From positions 1-64,000 of the forward strand of contig DAOUJC010000007.1 of assembly GCA_034423135.1 (NCBI GenBank): a stretch of 64,000 nucleotides of DNA. The letters are read 5' to 3'. Both the position numbers and the translations under genes were made by a program. This document shows positions 28,321 through 37,588 of this stretch, one piece after another (position 1 is the stretch's first letter; the number at the start of each line of letters is the position of its first letter). The notes under the pieces are model-generated. The model saw only the letters and a program-made list of their open reading frames with translations. It made no database searches and was not told where the DNA came from. The stretch is from JAPPHY01 sp034423135 (lineage in GTDB: Bacteria > Chloroflexota > Dehalococcoidia > Lucifugimonadales > UBA2985).

Positions 28321-30447
28321 TCACTCTCGAACATCGTCCAGAAACTCTGAAGCGGGTTTGACACCGGTGATGAGGAGGTGGTCCCTAGCACGTGTACAGG
28401 CGACATAGAGCAATTGTCGCTCGGTGTTATAGACGTCCTCCAAGTCCGAGTCGTCAGCGACCGACTCTATCCGCTCTTGAAGCGGGATCACTTCATCGTC
28501 GCAGGCCATCACAATCACTGCGGGGAACTCCAACCCCTTCGCCAAGTGCATTGTGCCAATGGATACGTGCCCTTCGGCTACCCGCACGCTTTCGTCAAGA
28601 ATCGTGAACTTCAGGCTGGCACTCTTGACGGCCGCCGTGGCCCGGTCGACCTGCTCGCCCGACCTGACAAAGACGCTAATCTCATGAGGCTCCAAACCTC
28701 GACGTGTCAATTCCGTCAGCCACTCAGCAACACCCTTGGATTCTTCGTCTATGGATTGGCAAATCGCTATAGTCGGCTCAGGGCCGTTGAACACCGAAAT
28801 GGTACCTGACCGCTCTTCCGTGTTTCCGTCGGTATCCTCTAACTCTGTGCCCAGTAGGAGATCTGAGCGCCTCCTGATCTGGTGAGATGTCCGGTAGTTG
28901 ATCTTCAAAGTGCGAGAGCGCCCACGTATCTCCACGCCGAGGGCCTGCCAAGAGAACGGCTGCTGGAGTATACGCTGCCCAAGGTCTCCGGCGAAGAACA
29001 AGCCGTTAGGTCGGTCGGCACCTAGTGCTGCCAGGAATCGGAGTTGTGCCACGCTGATGTCCTGCGACTCGTCGACGATGATGAACTCGAAGGGTGACGG
29101 ACGGGTGTCGCCGAACGTTGCCGCAAGTAGGGCGTACATCCGCGAACGGGTAATCAGACCTTGTTCCTCAAGGCTAGACTGCACCAGTTCGAAGACAGCC
29201 CAAAGAAGGCGCCGCTGGCTTTCAGGTAGGCTGCGCCGGCGTCCGAGACGCGGAACATCACGATATGCTTCCCAAGTCTCCAATTGCCACCCATCGACAA
29301 CCTGCCCCCACTCTGCCAGCATGAAGCCTGTCGAGAATCTATTGTCGCCGGCTCTGTGGACCGCATCCTCAATCACCAAGCGTATTTGTTCATCCTCAGC
29401 GAATGAAGGGGTTCCCAAGTTGAGGCGATACAACCTCTCCGCCAGGGCGTCAATGGCGTAGACCTCCACTCTCTCCGCCAGCCTCGGTTCAGAGCTGACG
29501 AGAACACGCAGGCGGTCACGCAGGGAGTTGGCCAGGGCCTCGGAAAACGTTGTGAGCAGCACTCTGGCATTGAGATTTGTTCTGGCTAGGTGTACTGCTC
29601 GATGGAGCGCAACTATGGTCTTTCCCGTACCCGCTGAGCCCGACACTCTTGCAGGTCCTGAGAAATCCCGCTCAACGATTTCTCGCTGCGCCGGGTGGAG
29701 GAAGACCGCCCACTTCTCCCATGGGAAGTCGAGAGCCCGCTCCAACTCTTCCCGGTCGCGCATTACGCGGAAGCGGCGCTGCGCGTCCGGGTGCTCGAAC
29801 GGGTCGCCCACTACTATCGCTGGGGTGGGAATCTGCGGCGTGCCGCCGGTGGCTAATGCCAAGAGAGCTTCGGCGGCCTCGCTCGGCAGGTGACCTGCAA
29901 TGTCGAGAATGCCATCTTCGTCCGTGGCATGGATGTCGGGCAGCCACTCGACGGGAACTCCGTAGCTCAGCAGCTGGTCGTCCGGTAGACCTGCGTACGG
30001 CAACCGCTTGGGTTCGGCTTCCTGTGCTATCGGAACATAGACGGGGACCGCTATCTCCTCGACGGTCTCTCGTACCTCGACAAGTTGTGCTGCGCCTGTC
30101 TTGGGATGAGTCTCCAGCTTTCTCCGCTCCGCCCACCTGTAGGCGTCGTCGTGGTGATCGACGTAGCAGAGCATGAAGCTGTCTTGCGTTCGATGCACAA
30201 TGATCCTGATGTCGCGGCTAACCCGGAGTGACCAGAAGTTGGGGTCTCGCGCCCCGTCAACTCTATGAAACTGAAAGCCCGGGCGTGATGGGTCAAGTTG
30301 CAGGTCGAAGGCCGTGGTCTTGACGGCCTTTTGCTCCTCGCCAGTCAGCCTCGCGAGGCTGGAAGTGAACGTATCGGAGATTCGGAATTGCACGATGCTC
30401 GTAGAAGGGTTATCTGGAGTGGCGACTCCGCTTGAATAGCGAGGCAC
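28321..30447 (-). CDS. UvrD/Rep-like superfamily I helicase with N-terminal RelE-like domain
   Basis: 708 residues. The first 130 residues resemble a RelE/ParE fold: SLARLTGEEQKAVKTTAFDL, FWSLRVSRDIRIIVHR, YVDHHDDAYRWAERRKLE. The helicase follows with Walker A GSAGTGKT near residue 268, the DESQD Walker B box near 459, and C-terminal motifs GTMHLAKGLEFPAVIVM and YVACTRARDHLLI. The start is a GTG at 30447, overlapping the HNH gene by 38 bases; an alternative GTG further in (before QFRISD) cannot be excluded. SF1 helicases of this type unwind DNA during repair or in defence. Translational coupling to the HNH gene suggests a joint role. Confidence 0.85.
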   Translation of the reverse strand: MPRYSSGVATPDNPSTSIVQFRISDTFTSSLARLTGEEQKAVKTTAFDLQLDPSRPGFQFHRVDGARDPNFWSLRVSRDIRIIVHRTQDSFMLCYVDHHDDAYRWAERRKLETHPKTGAAQLVEVRETVEEIAVPVYVPIAQEAEPKRLPYAGLPDDQLLSYGVPVEWLPDIHATDEDGILDIAGHLPSEAAEALLALATGGTPQIPTPAIVVGDPFEHPDAQRRFRVMRDREELERALDFPWEKWAVFLHPAQREIVERDFSGPARVSGSAGTGKTIVALHRAVHLARTNLNARVLLTTFSEALANSLRDRLRVLVSSEPRLAERVEVYAIDALAERLYRLNLGTPSFAEDEQIRLVIEDAVHRAGDNRFSTGFMLAEWGQVVDGWQLETWEAYRDVPRLGRRRSLPESQRRLLWAVFELVQSSLEEQGLITRSRMYALLAATFGDTRPSPFEFIIVDESQDISVAQLRFLAALGADRPNGLFFAGDLGQRILQQPFSWQALGVEIRGRSRTLKINYRTSHQIRRRSDLLLGTELEDTDGNTEERSGTISVFNGPEPTIAICQSIDEESKGVAEWLTELTRRGLEPHEISVFVRSGEQVDRATAAVKSASLKFTILDESVRVAEGHVSIGTMHLAKGLEFPAVIVMACDDEVIPLQERIESVADDSDLEDVYNTERQLLYVACTRARDHLLITGVKPASEFLDDVRE

Positions 30448-30679
30448 CCAGTCTCCGATTGACGCTCGATTTCAGTGCTTGCAGATTTCTCAGTGCGTTG
30501 CTTCCACCCCTGGACTTGGGCCTGATATGGTCAATCTGCCAACCCTTTGGTGAGTCCTTACCATAGCTTCGATGGTAGATTTCGTTTCCATATGGGTCTC
30601 TTCGATACTTGGCGGGGCTCTTGCCTCTGACTCTTGCCGCCCTGTTCCATACTGCTTGCTTCTTGCGCGAGATTGCCAT
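30410..30679 (-). CDS. Small HNH endonuclease-like protein
   Basis: 89 residues, rich in Arg and Lys. The core GWQIDHIRPKSRGGSNALRN followed by LQAL and a later Asn is the HNH pattern: Asp-His, the RGG turn and the Asn of the second element. No CxxC zinc knuckles are present, which is common for short HNH proteins. It lies 22 bases downstream of the type III-like methylase and overlaps the helicase gene that follows. It may nick or cut DNA together with the helicase, or act as an accessory nuclease of the restriction system. Confidence 0.75.
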   Translation of the reverse strand: MAISRKKQAVWNRAARVRGKSPAKYRRDPYGNEIYHRSYGKDSPKGWQIDHIRPKSRGGSNALRNLQALKSSVNRRLGASLFKRSRHSR

Positions 30680-30701
30680 TGGTATCCTCCTCCGTTGGTA
30701 G

Positions 30702-33629
30702 CTACCCCACCCTGAACACCTTCAGGACCTCATCGCCCAGGTGGTTGATGACCTTGACGGCGATGCGGCCCGACTCGGGCTTGGGGAATGGGCGGGAAAT
30801 CTCGCTGTGCAGCGTCGCCCAGGCGTCGGCATCGATCTCGGCTTTGAGTGTGGTCTTCAGCGACCTGTACGGATCGTTGGCTCCGAGGAAGTAGGCGTGG
30901 CGGACGAAGAACGCCTCTTCGTTGTAGTCCGTGTCGATGAACCAGCAGGCGATGCCATCCGGTCCGTCGCTGCGCACCTCGCCCGTATTGGGGTGGAACA
31001 CGTCCACGCCATTGACCCTGACCTTTATCTGGTCGTCGCCTGCGTCCAGTATGTCGATGTCCGGCTCTCCGAAGATGACAAACAGGTTTCCCTTGCCCGT
31101 GTTCTTCAGGTCGTCTGCCATGTGAAGGTCGGCGTTCATGCGGGCCTTCAGCACCGGGACTCGGCCGAGGCTTTCGAACTCTGTGGTGTGCGCTTCGTAG
31201 TTGAAAGCGCAGGCTATCAGGACGTCGAAATTGGCGTCCGCAGCCTCTCGCGCTGCCTCTACCAGGTCGGGTCGGGACACGGTTCCGAACTCCGGGCCGA
31301 TGAAGATAGCAGCGCGTCGCCCAATGCCGTCCTCCTCGCTGCCCTCGATGTAGACTCCTTCAGCGCACACCAACCGCCCCGGCCACGGCGTGACTGACGT
31401 GAACTCTATCCTGTCCTCTCTGTGCGCCTGCTGTACGCCGGAGGTCTTCAGGTTCTCCAGCATAACTTGAACGAAATTGTACTCGCTCCCATAGCCGTTG
31501 GATGACTCCGCTATAACGTCGCCGTTCTCGTCTACTCCCAGAACGCGGTGAGGCGAGATGCTCTCCACGGTGAACGGCCCGGCGACCCGCACCTTGCTCC
31601 TGTCCTCATAGGGCTTGTCGTAAAGGTACTCGTAGTCGGCCTTGGCGGCTATGGAGGCGTCAATCTCCTTCTGTCGAGCGATGCGACGCTCCCACCACCG
31701 GCGGTGCAATTCGGTCGCGTCAGGCTCCCACGGGTCTCGGGGTTGGGCGGGCACGTCGCTCAGCTTGTATTCTCGACCCAATGCAGCGTTCAGTACCCGC
31801 AGCGCTTCAGCTCTATCGGCGTCCGTACTGTCCGGTCCCCGAACAACCAGCCACGCCGATGCGGCCGGCTCGCCCCAAGGCTCCCCAGGCTCGCGGGGAA
31901 TCTCCCACTCCTCCCACGACTCCCTGAGGACACGGTTCAACTCCTCCCGCAGCGGTTCCAACTCCTCTTGCGCCGTATCCCAGATCACGTCTATCTCGGC
32001 ATTGTTGGCGATGGCGCCAAGGGTGATGTGCGGCACACGTTCGTAAACGAAACCCTGGCGAACGTTGCCGTAGGTCGGGGACCCAGGAGGAACCCTGCGC
32101 TCGACTTCCGCCTGCTTGACTTGTCCCTCTTTGCTGTCCGCCAACAGATAGTAGGGATAGCGGGCACCCATAACGCGTGCGCGTGCCAGAGCAAGAGCGA
32201 CGCGGGAGGTGTCAATGGTGATCCATCTGCGGCCCCACTGCTCCGCGACATAGGCGGTGGTGCCTGAGCCGCAGGTGGGATCAAGTACGAGATCTCCAGG
32301 ATCAGTGCTCATGAGAATACAGCGTTTGACCACTTCATTTGACGTTTGGACTATGTAACTCCTCTGGACACCTAGCTGCATTGAGTCCCATCGTTCAGTT
32401 ATAGGAATCACACGGAAATCCCTGACAAACCTCTTGTATCGGATAGTTTCGCCCATCTTCGCGACTCGATTTGACCGTACGAGCCTAACGTTACCCTCCG
32501 GACGCGTTTTCCAGTGGGTGCCGCTTCGAGTGGAATAGGCCTTCCCCCTAAAAACAATCGGTTCACTCCCTGAGCCTGACTCACCATCCGAGTACAATGG
32601 AGCAAGTTGTAGCCGATTAACCGGCGGAACTTCAATCGACGACTCGCGGAGTGCCTGTATCTCAAACATTGAGTTCTCGTATTGGTCATAACGATCCAAC
32701 GAGGGGTGACCTTCTTCACGATCAATGAATAGGCTGCGATACTTGAGACTATCCTTGCTCCTGCAATACCAAAGAATGTGATCCTGTGTAGATTCAAGGT
32801 ATCTGCCCGCTAATCCACCAGTCTTCTGAAATCCAATTTGGACGATGAAATTCTGTTCTCCGAACACCTCATCCATTAGAGCTCGTACTCGGTGGACGTT
32901 ATCTTCACCCATTTGCACGAAGACAGAACCGGACTCAGCTAACAGATCCCGGGCAACTGTGAGGCGGTCGCGCAAGTATGTGAGATAGGAGTGGATATTG
33001 TCGCGCCACGTATCGCGAAAGGCCTTCACCTGCTCCGGCTCACGGGTCATGTGCTCCCGGTTACCGTCCCGCACGTCCCTGCTGGTGGTGGACCACTGGA
33101 AGTTGGAGTTGAAGCGGATGCCATAGGGCGGGTCGATGTAGATGCATTGCACCTTGCCCCGCATCCCTTCTCGCTCTGCAAGGGACGCCATCACCTGCAA
33201 GCTGTCTCCCAGGATCATGCGGTTCGACCAGTTGGCGTCATGCTGGTAGAACTCGGTCTTGGCGTCCTCCGATGGCAGTCCGTTGAAGTCGGCGAACATG
33301 TCGGTCTGGTATTCGTCGGGCTTGTGGCCGTTGCGGGACTGGCGCATCAAGTCGTCCACGAGGACTTTGGGGTGAACACGCTCCTGGATGTAGAGCGGGG
33401 GCGCGTTGACCACCAGGTCGGTCATGTCCTGCTCGTCCTTGCCCCGCCACACCAGCTGCGGGTCCAGGTCGCGGTTGCGCCGCTCGTAGGCCACGCGGAC
33501 GGGCGTCTGCTCCTCCTCGCGCATCAGCGGCTGGTGCTCGGCAGATGGGAGATTCCGGCGTCGAGCCTCCTCATGCGTCAGGGCCTCGACTGATCTGCGC
33601 TGTTTGGCTGAACCAGCTTTTCTAGGCAT
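30702..33629 (-). CDS. Type III-like DNA methyltransferase (Mod), system 1
   Basis: 975 residues. The catalytic motif IV is DPPYG near residue 164 and the SAM-binding motif I is DPTCGSGTTAYVAEQWGRRW near 447, an order that places it in the beta class, as in type III Mod proteins. A long C-terminal extension (from about 560) is not seen in classical Mod and is shared with the second methylase of this window. It would modify adenine in a short asymmetric site. The gene is followed by HNH and preceded by PIN (two bases apart) and Res genes on the same strand, forming one operon Res-PIN-Mod-HNH-helicase. Confidence 0.88.
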   Translation of the reverse strand: MPRKAGSAKQRRSVEALTHEEARRRNLPSAEHQPLMREEEQTPVRVAYERRNRDLDPQLVWRGKDEQDMTDLVVNAPPLYIQERVHPKVLVDDLMRQSRNGHKPDEYQTDMFADFNGLPSEDAKTEFYQHDANWSNRMILGDSLQVMASLAEREGMRGKVQCIYIDPPYGIRFNSNFQWSTTSRDVRDGNREHMTREPEQVKAFRDTWRDNIHSYLTYLRDRLTVARDLLAESGSVFVQMGEDNVHRVRALMDEVFGEQNFIVQIGFQKTGGLAGRYLESTQDHILWYCRSKDSLKYRSLFIDREEGHPSLDRYDQYENSMFEIQALRESSIEVPPVNRLQLAPLYSDGESGSGSEPIVFRGKAYSTRSGTHWKTRPEGNVRLVRSNRVAKMGETIRYKRFVRDFRVIPITERWDSMQLGVQRSYIVQTSNEVVKRCILMSTDPGDLVLDPTCGSGTTAYVAEQWGRRWITIDTSRVALALARARVMGARYPYYLLADSKEGQVKQAEVERRVPPGSPTYGNVRQGFVYERVPHITLGAIANNAEIDVIWDTAQEELEPLREELNRVLRESWEEWEIPREPGEPWGEPAASAWLVVRGPDSTDADRAEALRVLNAALGREYKLSDVPAQPRDPWEPDATELHRRWWERRIARQKEIDASIAAKADYEYLYDKPYEDRSKVRVAGPFTVESISPHRVLGVDENGDVIAESSNGYGSEYNFVQVMLENLKTSGVQQAHREDRIEFTSVTPWPGRLVCAEGVYIEGSEEDGIGRRAAIFIGPEFGTVSRPDLVEAAREAADANFDVLIACAFNYEAHTTEFESLGRVPVLKARMNADLHMADDLKNTGKGNLFVIFGEPDIDILDAGDDQIKVRVNGVDVFHPNTGEVRSDGPDGIACWFIDTDYNEEAFFVRHAYFLGANDPYRSLKTTLKAEIDADAWATLHSEISRPFPKPESGRIAVKVINHLGDEVLKVFRVG

Positions 33630-33631
33630 TT

Positions 33632-34060
33632 CTAACCTCCCCGGCCCGGACCTGAGAAGGGATTGAGCACCCTGGCGCCCAGTCCCTCGACGTCGGTGGC
33701 GTTGCGGGACACTAGCGTCAGGTCATGCACCATGGCTGTCGCTGCCAGCAGGCCGTCGACCACTGGGACGTTACGCACAGAGTACGTCATCCCCCACGCT
33801 CTTGCCGTGTCGGCGTCAATTGACAGAATCCGGCCTCCGTAGCTCTTCTCCACGTCCTCCAGCCAATTCTCAAGCACTTCGGCCTGAAGCGGGTCGCGCT
33901 GTCGAATTTGCTCGATTCCTTTCCGAATCTCCCCCAGCGTAAGCACGCTCAGAAACAAGTCTTCGTCCGAAATGCTGGTGTACCAAGCCGCCACGTTCTC
34001 ATCGCACCTGTCACGTTTACGCAACTCTGAGACGACGTTGGTGTCGAGCAAGTACATCAA
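33632..34060 (-). CDS. PIN-domain ribonuclease (VapC/FitB-like)
   Basis: 142 residues. The first acidic motif is LLDTNVVSELRK with Asp6, the second is LTLGEIRKGIEQI, and the third is VPVVDGLLAATA followed by TLVSRNATDVEGLG, a full PIN active site of the VapC/FitB group. Its ATG overlaps the stop of the Res gene (ATGA), and it ends two bases before the Mod start. No VapB-like antitoxin gene lies next to it, which is atypical for VapC and points to a role tied to the restriction system, or control by another protein. Confidence 0.85.
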   Translation of the reverse strand: MMYLLDTNVVSELRKRDRCDENVAAWYTSISDEDLFLSVLTLGEIRKGIEQIRQRDPLQAEVLENWLEDVEKSYGGRILSIDADTARAWGMTYSVRNVPVVDGLLAATAMVHDLTLVSRNATDVEGLGARVLNPFSGPGRGG

Positions 34061-37000
34061 TTGGACTCGCTGGGGTGGTCATACATGAATGAGACATCGC
34101 GTCCGTAGTCTGGAGACCGAGCTAGGTCCAGCTCGTCAAATGACGGGCCGGCCACGAGAATCTCCTTGAAGCTGAGGCCCTCGTAACGTTCACGCTCACT
34201 GCTCGGATGCTCCCGCACCGTTCGCCTGATCAATTCATCAAACCCCGCTTCAATATCGTAGACGTCCGTGAACTCCGCAAATGCCCATCGCCCGTACCGG
34301 CGGAGGTTGTTCACGCCGGGGACCCAGTAGGTTTCCATGGTGAGCTTCTTGGCCCTGGCGTCCTCGTTTCGGTAGCCCTTGATTTCCACGATCAGGTTGA
34401 GAGGGTCGTCCTGGCCGTGCCCGTCGTCCACCTGAACGATGAAGTCCGGGATGTAGGTGCGTGCGTTGGAGCCGGAGCGGTAGGGCACATCCAAGCCCAG
34501 GTTGTGGTTCTTCACGTACGCCAAGACTCTAGGATGGCTCTCCGCCACGCGGCAGAACTCGGCCTCCCAGTCGCTGTCGAGCACTACCCAGTTGACATGG
34601 CACTTGCGGGCGTCCGTCTCCCATCGGCTCGTCTTGGAAGTTGTGAAGTTAACGTGGGAGGTCGAACCCGTCGGGTTGAAGGGATCGAGCATCGCTTTGA
34701 CGGGATACCCGTTCGCGTGGCTGTTGGTGATGCCAGCCGTGATGATCTCACACGCCCTGTCCGCCAACTCCTGGTACATGAGCTGAGCAGGATAGGTCCC
34801 ACCCCTGCAAACCAGGTATCCGTCCAACCATTGCCTTACGATTGCTTTCAGCCTACCGAACAGGTGCAGCTTAGGTTCTTCGTTGGGGTCGCGCCACTTG
34901 GTGTAAAGGAGCCGTTGCGTGAGGTGGAATAGCAGGGTGGAGCGCCTGAGGTCCCCAGTGTGCACCAGGTTGAGGTCGACTCCCTCGCCGATGATGCCTT
35001 CATTTCTGGTCGTCGATGGGCCGACCAACTCCGGTGTCAGTTCTAGGTATGAGTCGTCGGTAAACGTCGCCGAAAGTTCCTCTTTGGGCGGGTCAGTGCG
35101 GTAGCCGGTTACCCTGGGAAACCGGATTTCGAGGTGATCACGGTCTGGCCGGACCGCCTTTACCTGGATCGTCTCGCGGGGCGGCGCAGGTTTCGCCACA
35201 ACGGGTTTCGCGGTGAATTCGAAGGGAACTCCGAGCACATCTGCGTACTCGACGTTGAACAGGGATTCATCGTTCAGATCGTAGGACTGACGGCGTAGGG
35301 CGCGGCCAACCACTTGCTCGCACAGCAGCTGGGTCCCAAATGCCCGTACGCCGAGAACATGGGTAACGGTGCTTGCGTCCCAACCCTCCGTGAGCATGGA
35401 GACCGACACGACGCAACGGACGGACTGGCCAAGGCGGCCCTCCTTTCCCACGGTGTTCATCACCTCCCTAAGGAGGTCCTGGTCTGTGATGCTCTCAGCT
35501 TCGCGACTGGCGCCCAAGCGCGCCGCCCTCTCTCGTCGAAAGCGTTCAATCTCTGCAGCGGCCACGCTGCGAAAGCTATTGTCCAGCGCGTCTCCCGATT
35601 CGAGTTGCTCACTGTCAATCAGCACCGTGCGGGGGACCGGGTGGGGGTTGCCATAGTCATCGAAGTTTCGGAACAGCGCAAGGCGTCCGTTCTCCAATGT
35701 CTTGGAGCCGTCGGCGCTCTCACGATGGAAGCCAGAGATGTAGTCATACACCAACTTTGACGTGGACGTGTTGTTGCAAACCACAATGAAGCAAGGTGGA
35801 ACCCTTATACGCGCATCAGACCAATCCTGGAAGATCTTCTCATAGTGTCCATAGAGAGCTTCTAGACCGCTCTTGAGCATGGTAGGTATGCTGAGCGGGT
35901 CGAGGTCTCCCTTCGCCTTGCCTCGTCCCCGCTTGGGCATGTCACCTCGGATGTTCTCCCATAGAGCTCGGTACTTCGGCATGTCTCCGCCTGGGATGTT
36001 GTCCGCTACCGGGACCCGTGGCAACTTGACAATACCGCTCTCAATGGCATCCATGAGTGAAAAATCGCTAACCGTCCAAGGGAACAGGGTACCCTCTGCG
36101 TAGCCCGAACCCCGCAGGAAGAAGGGGGTAGCCGAAAGGTCCACCACTTGCCTTGCTCCCAGCTTGCGCTTGACGATTTCCAGACCTGATATCCAGATGC
36201 GGGCGGCTTCGTTGTTCTTCTCGGCCTCTATTCTGTCGTCACCCTTCAAGTCACCTTCGACATCCTCGCCTGGTTTGTGTCTATAGCAGTGGTGCCCCTC
36301 GTCGTTCAGAATCCAGATGTCCTTCATTCCCATGAGATTAGACATAGCACGTTGGAGCATCTGCCCCTCGGTTTCTAGGGTGATCAGTTTGGACCCTCTG
36401 CCCTGAAGAAGAGCGCGTCCGCCACTGGAGAGTTCCATACGGTCACGCAGCCTGAGTGCGTGATAGTTGGTGATGACAATCCTAGCGTTGTTGAGGTCTC
36501 CGAGCATGTCCTTGGGCACCAGGTCTCTGCTGGCGTAGTAGCTGTCCGGGTCGTTGGGTTGGAGTACGCGCAGGCGGTCCTTGATGGTGATGCCCGGGGC
36601 TACCACAAGGAATCCCTTCGTGAAGTTCTTGCTGTTGGGATGCCGAACGGCGTTGATGGTCTGCCAAGCGATGATCATGGCCATGACGGTGGTCTTGCCG
36701 GCGCCGGTGGCTAGCTTCAGGGCGAGACGTGACAACTCGGGGTTGGCGTCCTTGTTGGCGTTGGCGATCTGGTCTAGGAGACCTCTTCCAATCTGTCCGA
36801 ACTTGGGCGCAACTTCAGTGAGCCAGATAACAGTCTCGACGGCCTCTACCTGACAGAAGAAGGGCTGAATGTCACTGAACTGATGGTGTCGCCAATGCTG
36901 GAGCAGCCGAGCGGTCTCAGGCGTGACGCCCCAGTCGCGCGGATGGGGTAGCCTGCGCCACTGGTCGACATGGCGGCGGATTTCGGTCACCATCGCCGCC

Positions 37001-37239
37001 GTCACGTCGTACTGCTGCTGTTCAGTGGAAAGCCCCTTTCCTTCATCAAAGACGAACTGCTGCTGGCTCCTTGAAGCTCTGCGTTTCCTGGGACTCGGGA
37101 TTGGCGTGAAAAACCTCGCGTCACGCCGCGACTCAATGATCCGCTGGGTCGGCTGACCCTGGTCATCGAGCTCCCAGTGCCTTGCGGGGTACGCGTAGGG
37201 CGAGTTCAGTATGGGATGTTCGTAAAAGTCATTCTCCAT
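34057..37239 (-). CDS. Type III-like restriction helicase-nuclease (Res), system 1
   Basis: 1060 residues from the ATG at 37239 (MENDFYEHP), preferred because GAGAGG lies six bases upstream; an ATG at 37260 would add seven residues. Walker A is LATGAGKTTVMAM near 175, the DExH box is LNDEGHHCYRH near 309, and motifs V-VI are MLTEGWDASTVTHVLGVRAF followed by QVVGRALRRQ. Near residue 950 the C-terminus shows YIPDFIVQVDDG and NLIVEIKGYR, a PD-(D/E)XK nuclease. This fits the large Res subunits that pair with DNA methylases of this size. It cleaves unmodified DNA after ATP-driven translocation. It is first in its operon, so it is made before its methylase partner, which is unusual. Confidence 0.88.
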   Translation of the reverse strand: MENDFYEHPILNSPYAYPARHWELDDQGQPTQRIIESRRDARFFTPIPSPRKRRASRSQQQFVFDEGKGLSTEQQQYDVTAAMVTEIRRHVDQWRRLPHPRDWGVTPETARLLQHWRHHQFSDIQPFFCQVEAVETVIWLTEVAPKFGQIGRGLLDQIANANKDANPELSRLALKLATGAGKTTVMAMIIAWQTINAVRHPNSKNFTKGFLVVAPGITIKDRLRVLQPNDPDSYYASRDLVPKDMLGDLNNARIVITNYHALRLRDRMELSSGGRALLQGRGSKLITLETEGQMLQRAMSNLMGMKDIWILNDEGHHCYRHKPGEDVEGDLKGDDRIEAEKNNEAARIWISGLEIVKRKLGARQVVDLSATPFFLRGSGYAEGTLFPWTVSDFSLMDAIESGIVKLPRVPVADNIPGGDMPKYRALWENIRGDMPKRGRGKAKGDLDPLSIPTMLKSGLEALYGHYEKIFQDWSDARIRVPPCFIVVCNNTSTSKLVYDYISGFHRESADGSKTLENGRLALFRNFDDYGNPHPVPRTVLIDSEQLESGDALDNSFRSVAAAEIERFRRERAARLGASREAESITDQDLLREVMNTVGKEGRLGQSVRCVVSVSMLTEGWDASTVTHVLGVRAFGTQLLCEQVVGRALRRQSYDLNDESLFNVEYADVLGVPFEFTAKPVVAKPAPPRETIQVKAVRPDRDHLEIRFPRVTGYRTDPPKEELSATFTDDSYLELTPELVGPSTTRNEGIIGEGVDLNLVHTGDLRRSTLLFHLTQRLLYTKWRDPNEEPKLHLFGRLKAIVRQWLDGYLVCRGGTYPAQLMYQELADRACEIITAGITNSHANGYPVKAMLDPFNPTGSTSHVNFTTSKTSRWETDARKCHVNWVVLDSDWEAEFCRVAESHPRVLAYVKNHNLGLDVPYRSGSNARTYIPDFIVQVDDGHGQDDPLNLIVEIKGYRNEDARAKKLTMETYWVPGVNNLRRYGRWAFAEFTDVYDIEAGFDELIRRTVREHPSSERERYEGLSFKEILVAGPSFDELDLARSPDYGRDVSFMYDHPSESN

Positions 37240-37260
37240 GAGTGGCCTCTCAGATAGCAT

Positions 37261-37588
37261 TATTGCACTTCTGGGCGGATGGAGTCGAGGGGAGGTTGAT
37301 GCGTTAACCGACTTTCCGTTTTGGGGAGCGGTCGCAATTCTCCAGACCAGTTGCTCGGTTCGTTGGCCAGAGAAGTAGAAGAAGCGATACAGTTGGGTCT
37401 AGAGCAGGCAGAGATGCTATCCGAAGGGCAGGGGTAACCGAGAACTTTGGTAATGTCTTCAGATGACCGCGCCGGGAGTGCTTGAGAAGCAAACTTCCGA
37501 TCGGGTCAAGCGCTTCAAAGCAGCCCGGTTGACCAGCTAACGGAGCATGACCTTGGGAAGAGGAAAACCAGCTCCGCGTGAACGCGAT
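37261..37588. other. Intergenic region upstream of restriction system 1
   Basis: 328 bases between two minus-strand genes. It should contain the promoter of the Res-PIN-Mod operon. On the + strand a short open stretch ending at about 37437 (AREVEEAIQLGLEQAEMLSE, then stop) looks like the tail of a lost gene, but it has no start and I cannot name it. Nothing else is supported. Confidence 0.4.

Noticed and set aside
33632..34060. A classical VapBC toxin-antitoxin pair
   Set aside because: Only the PIN gene is present; both neighbouring genes are restriction subunits and no VapB-like frame was found.
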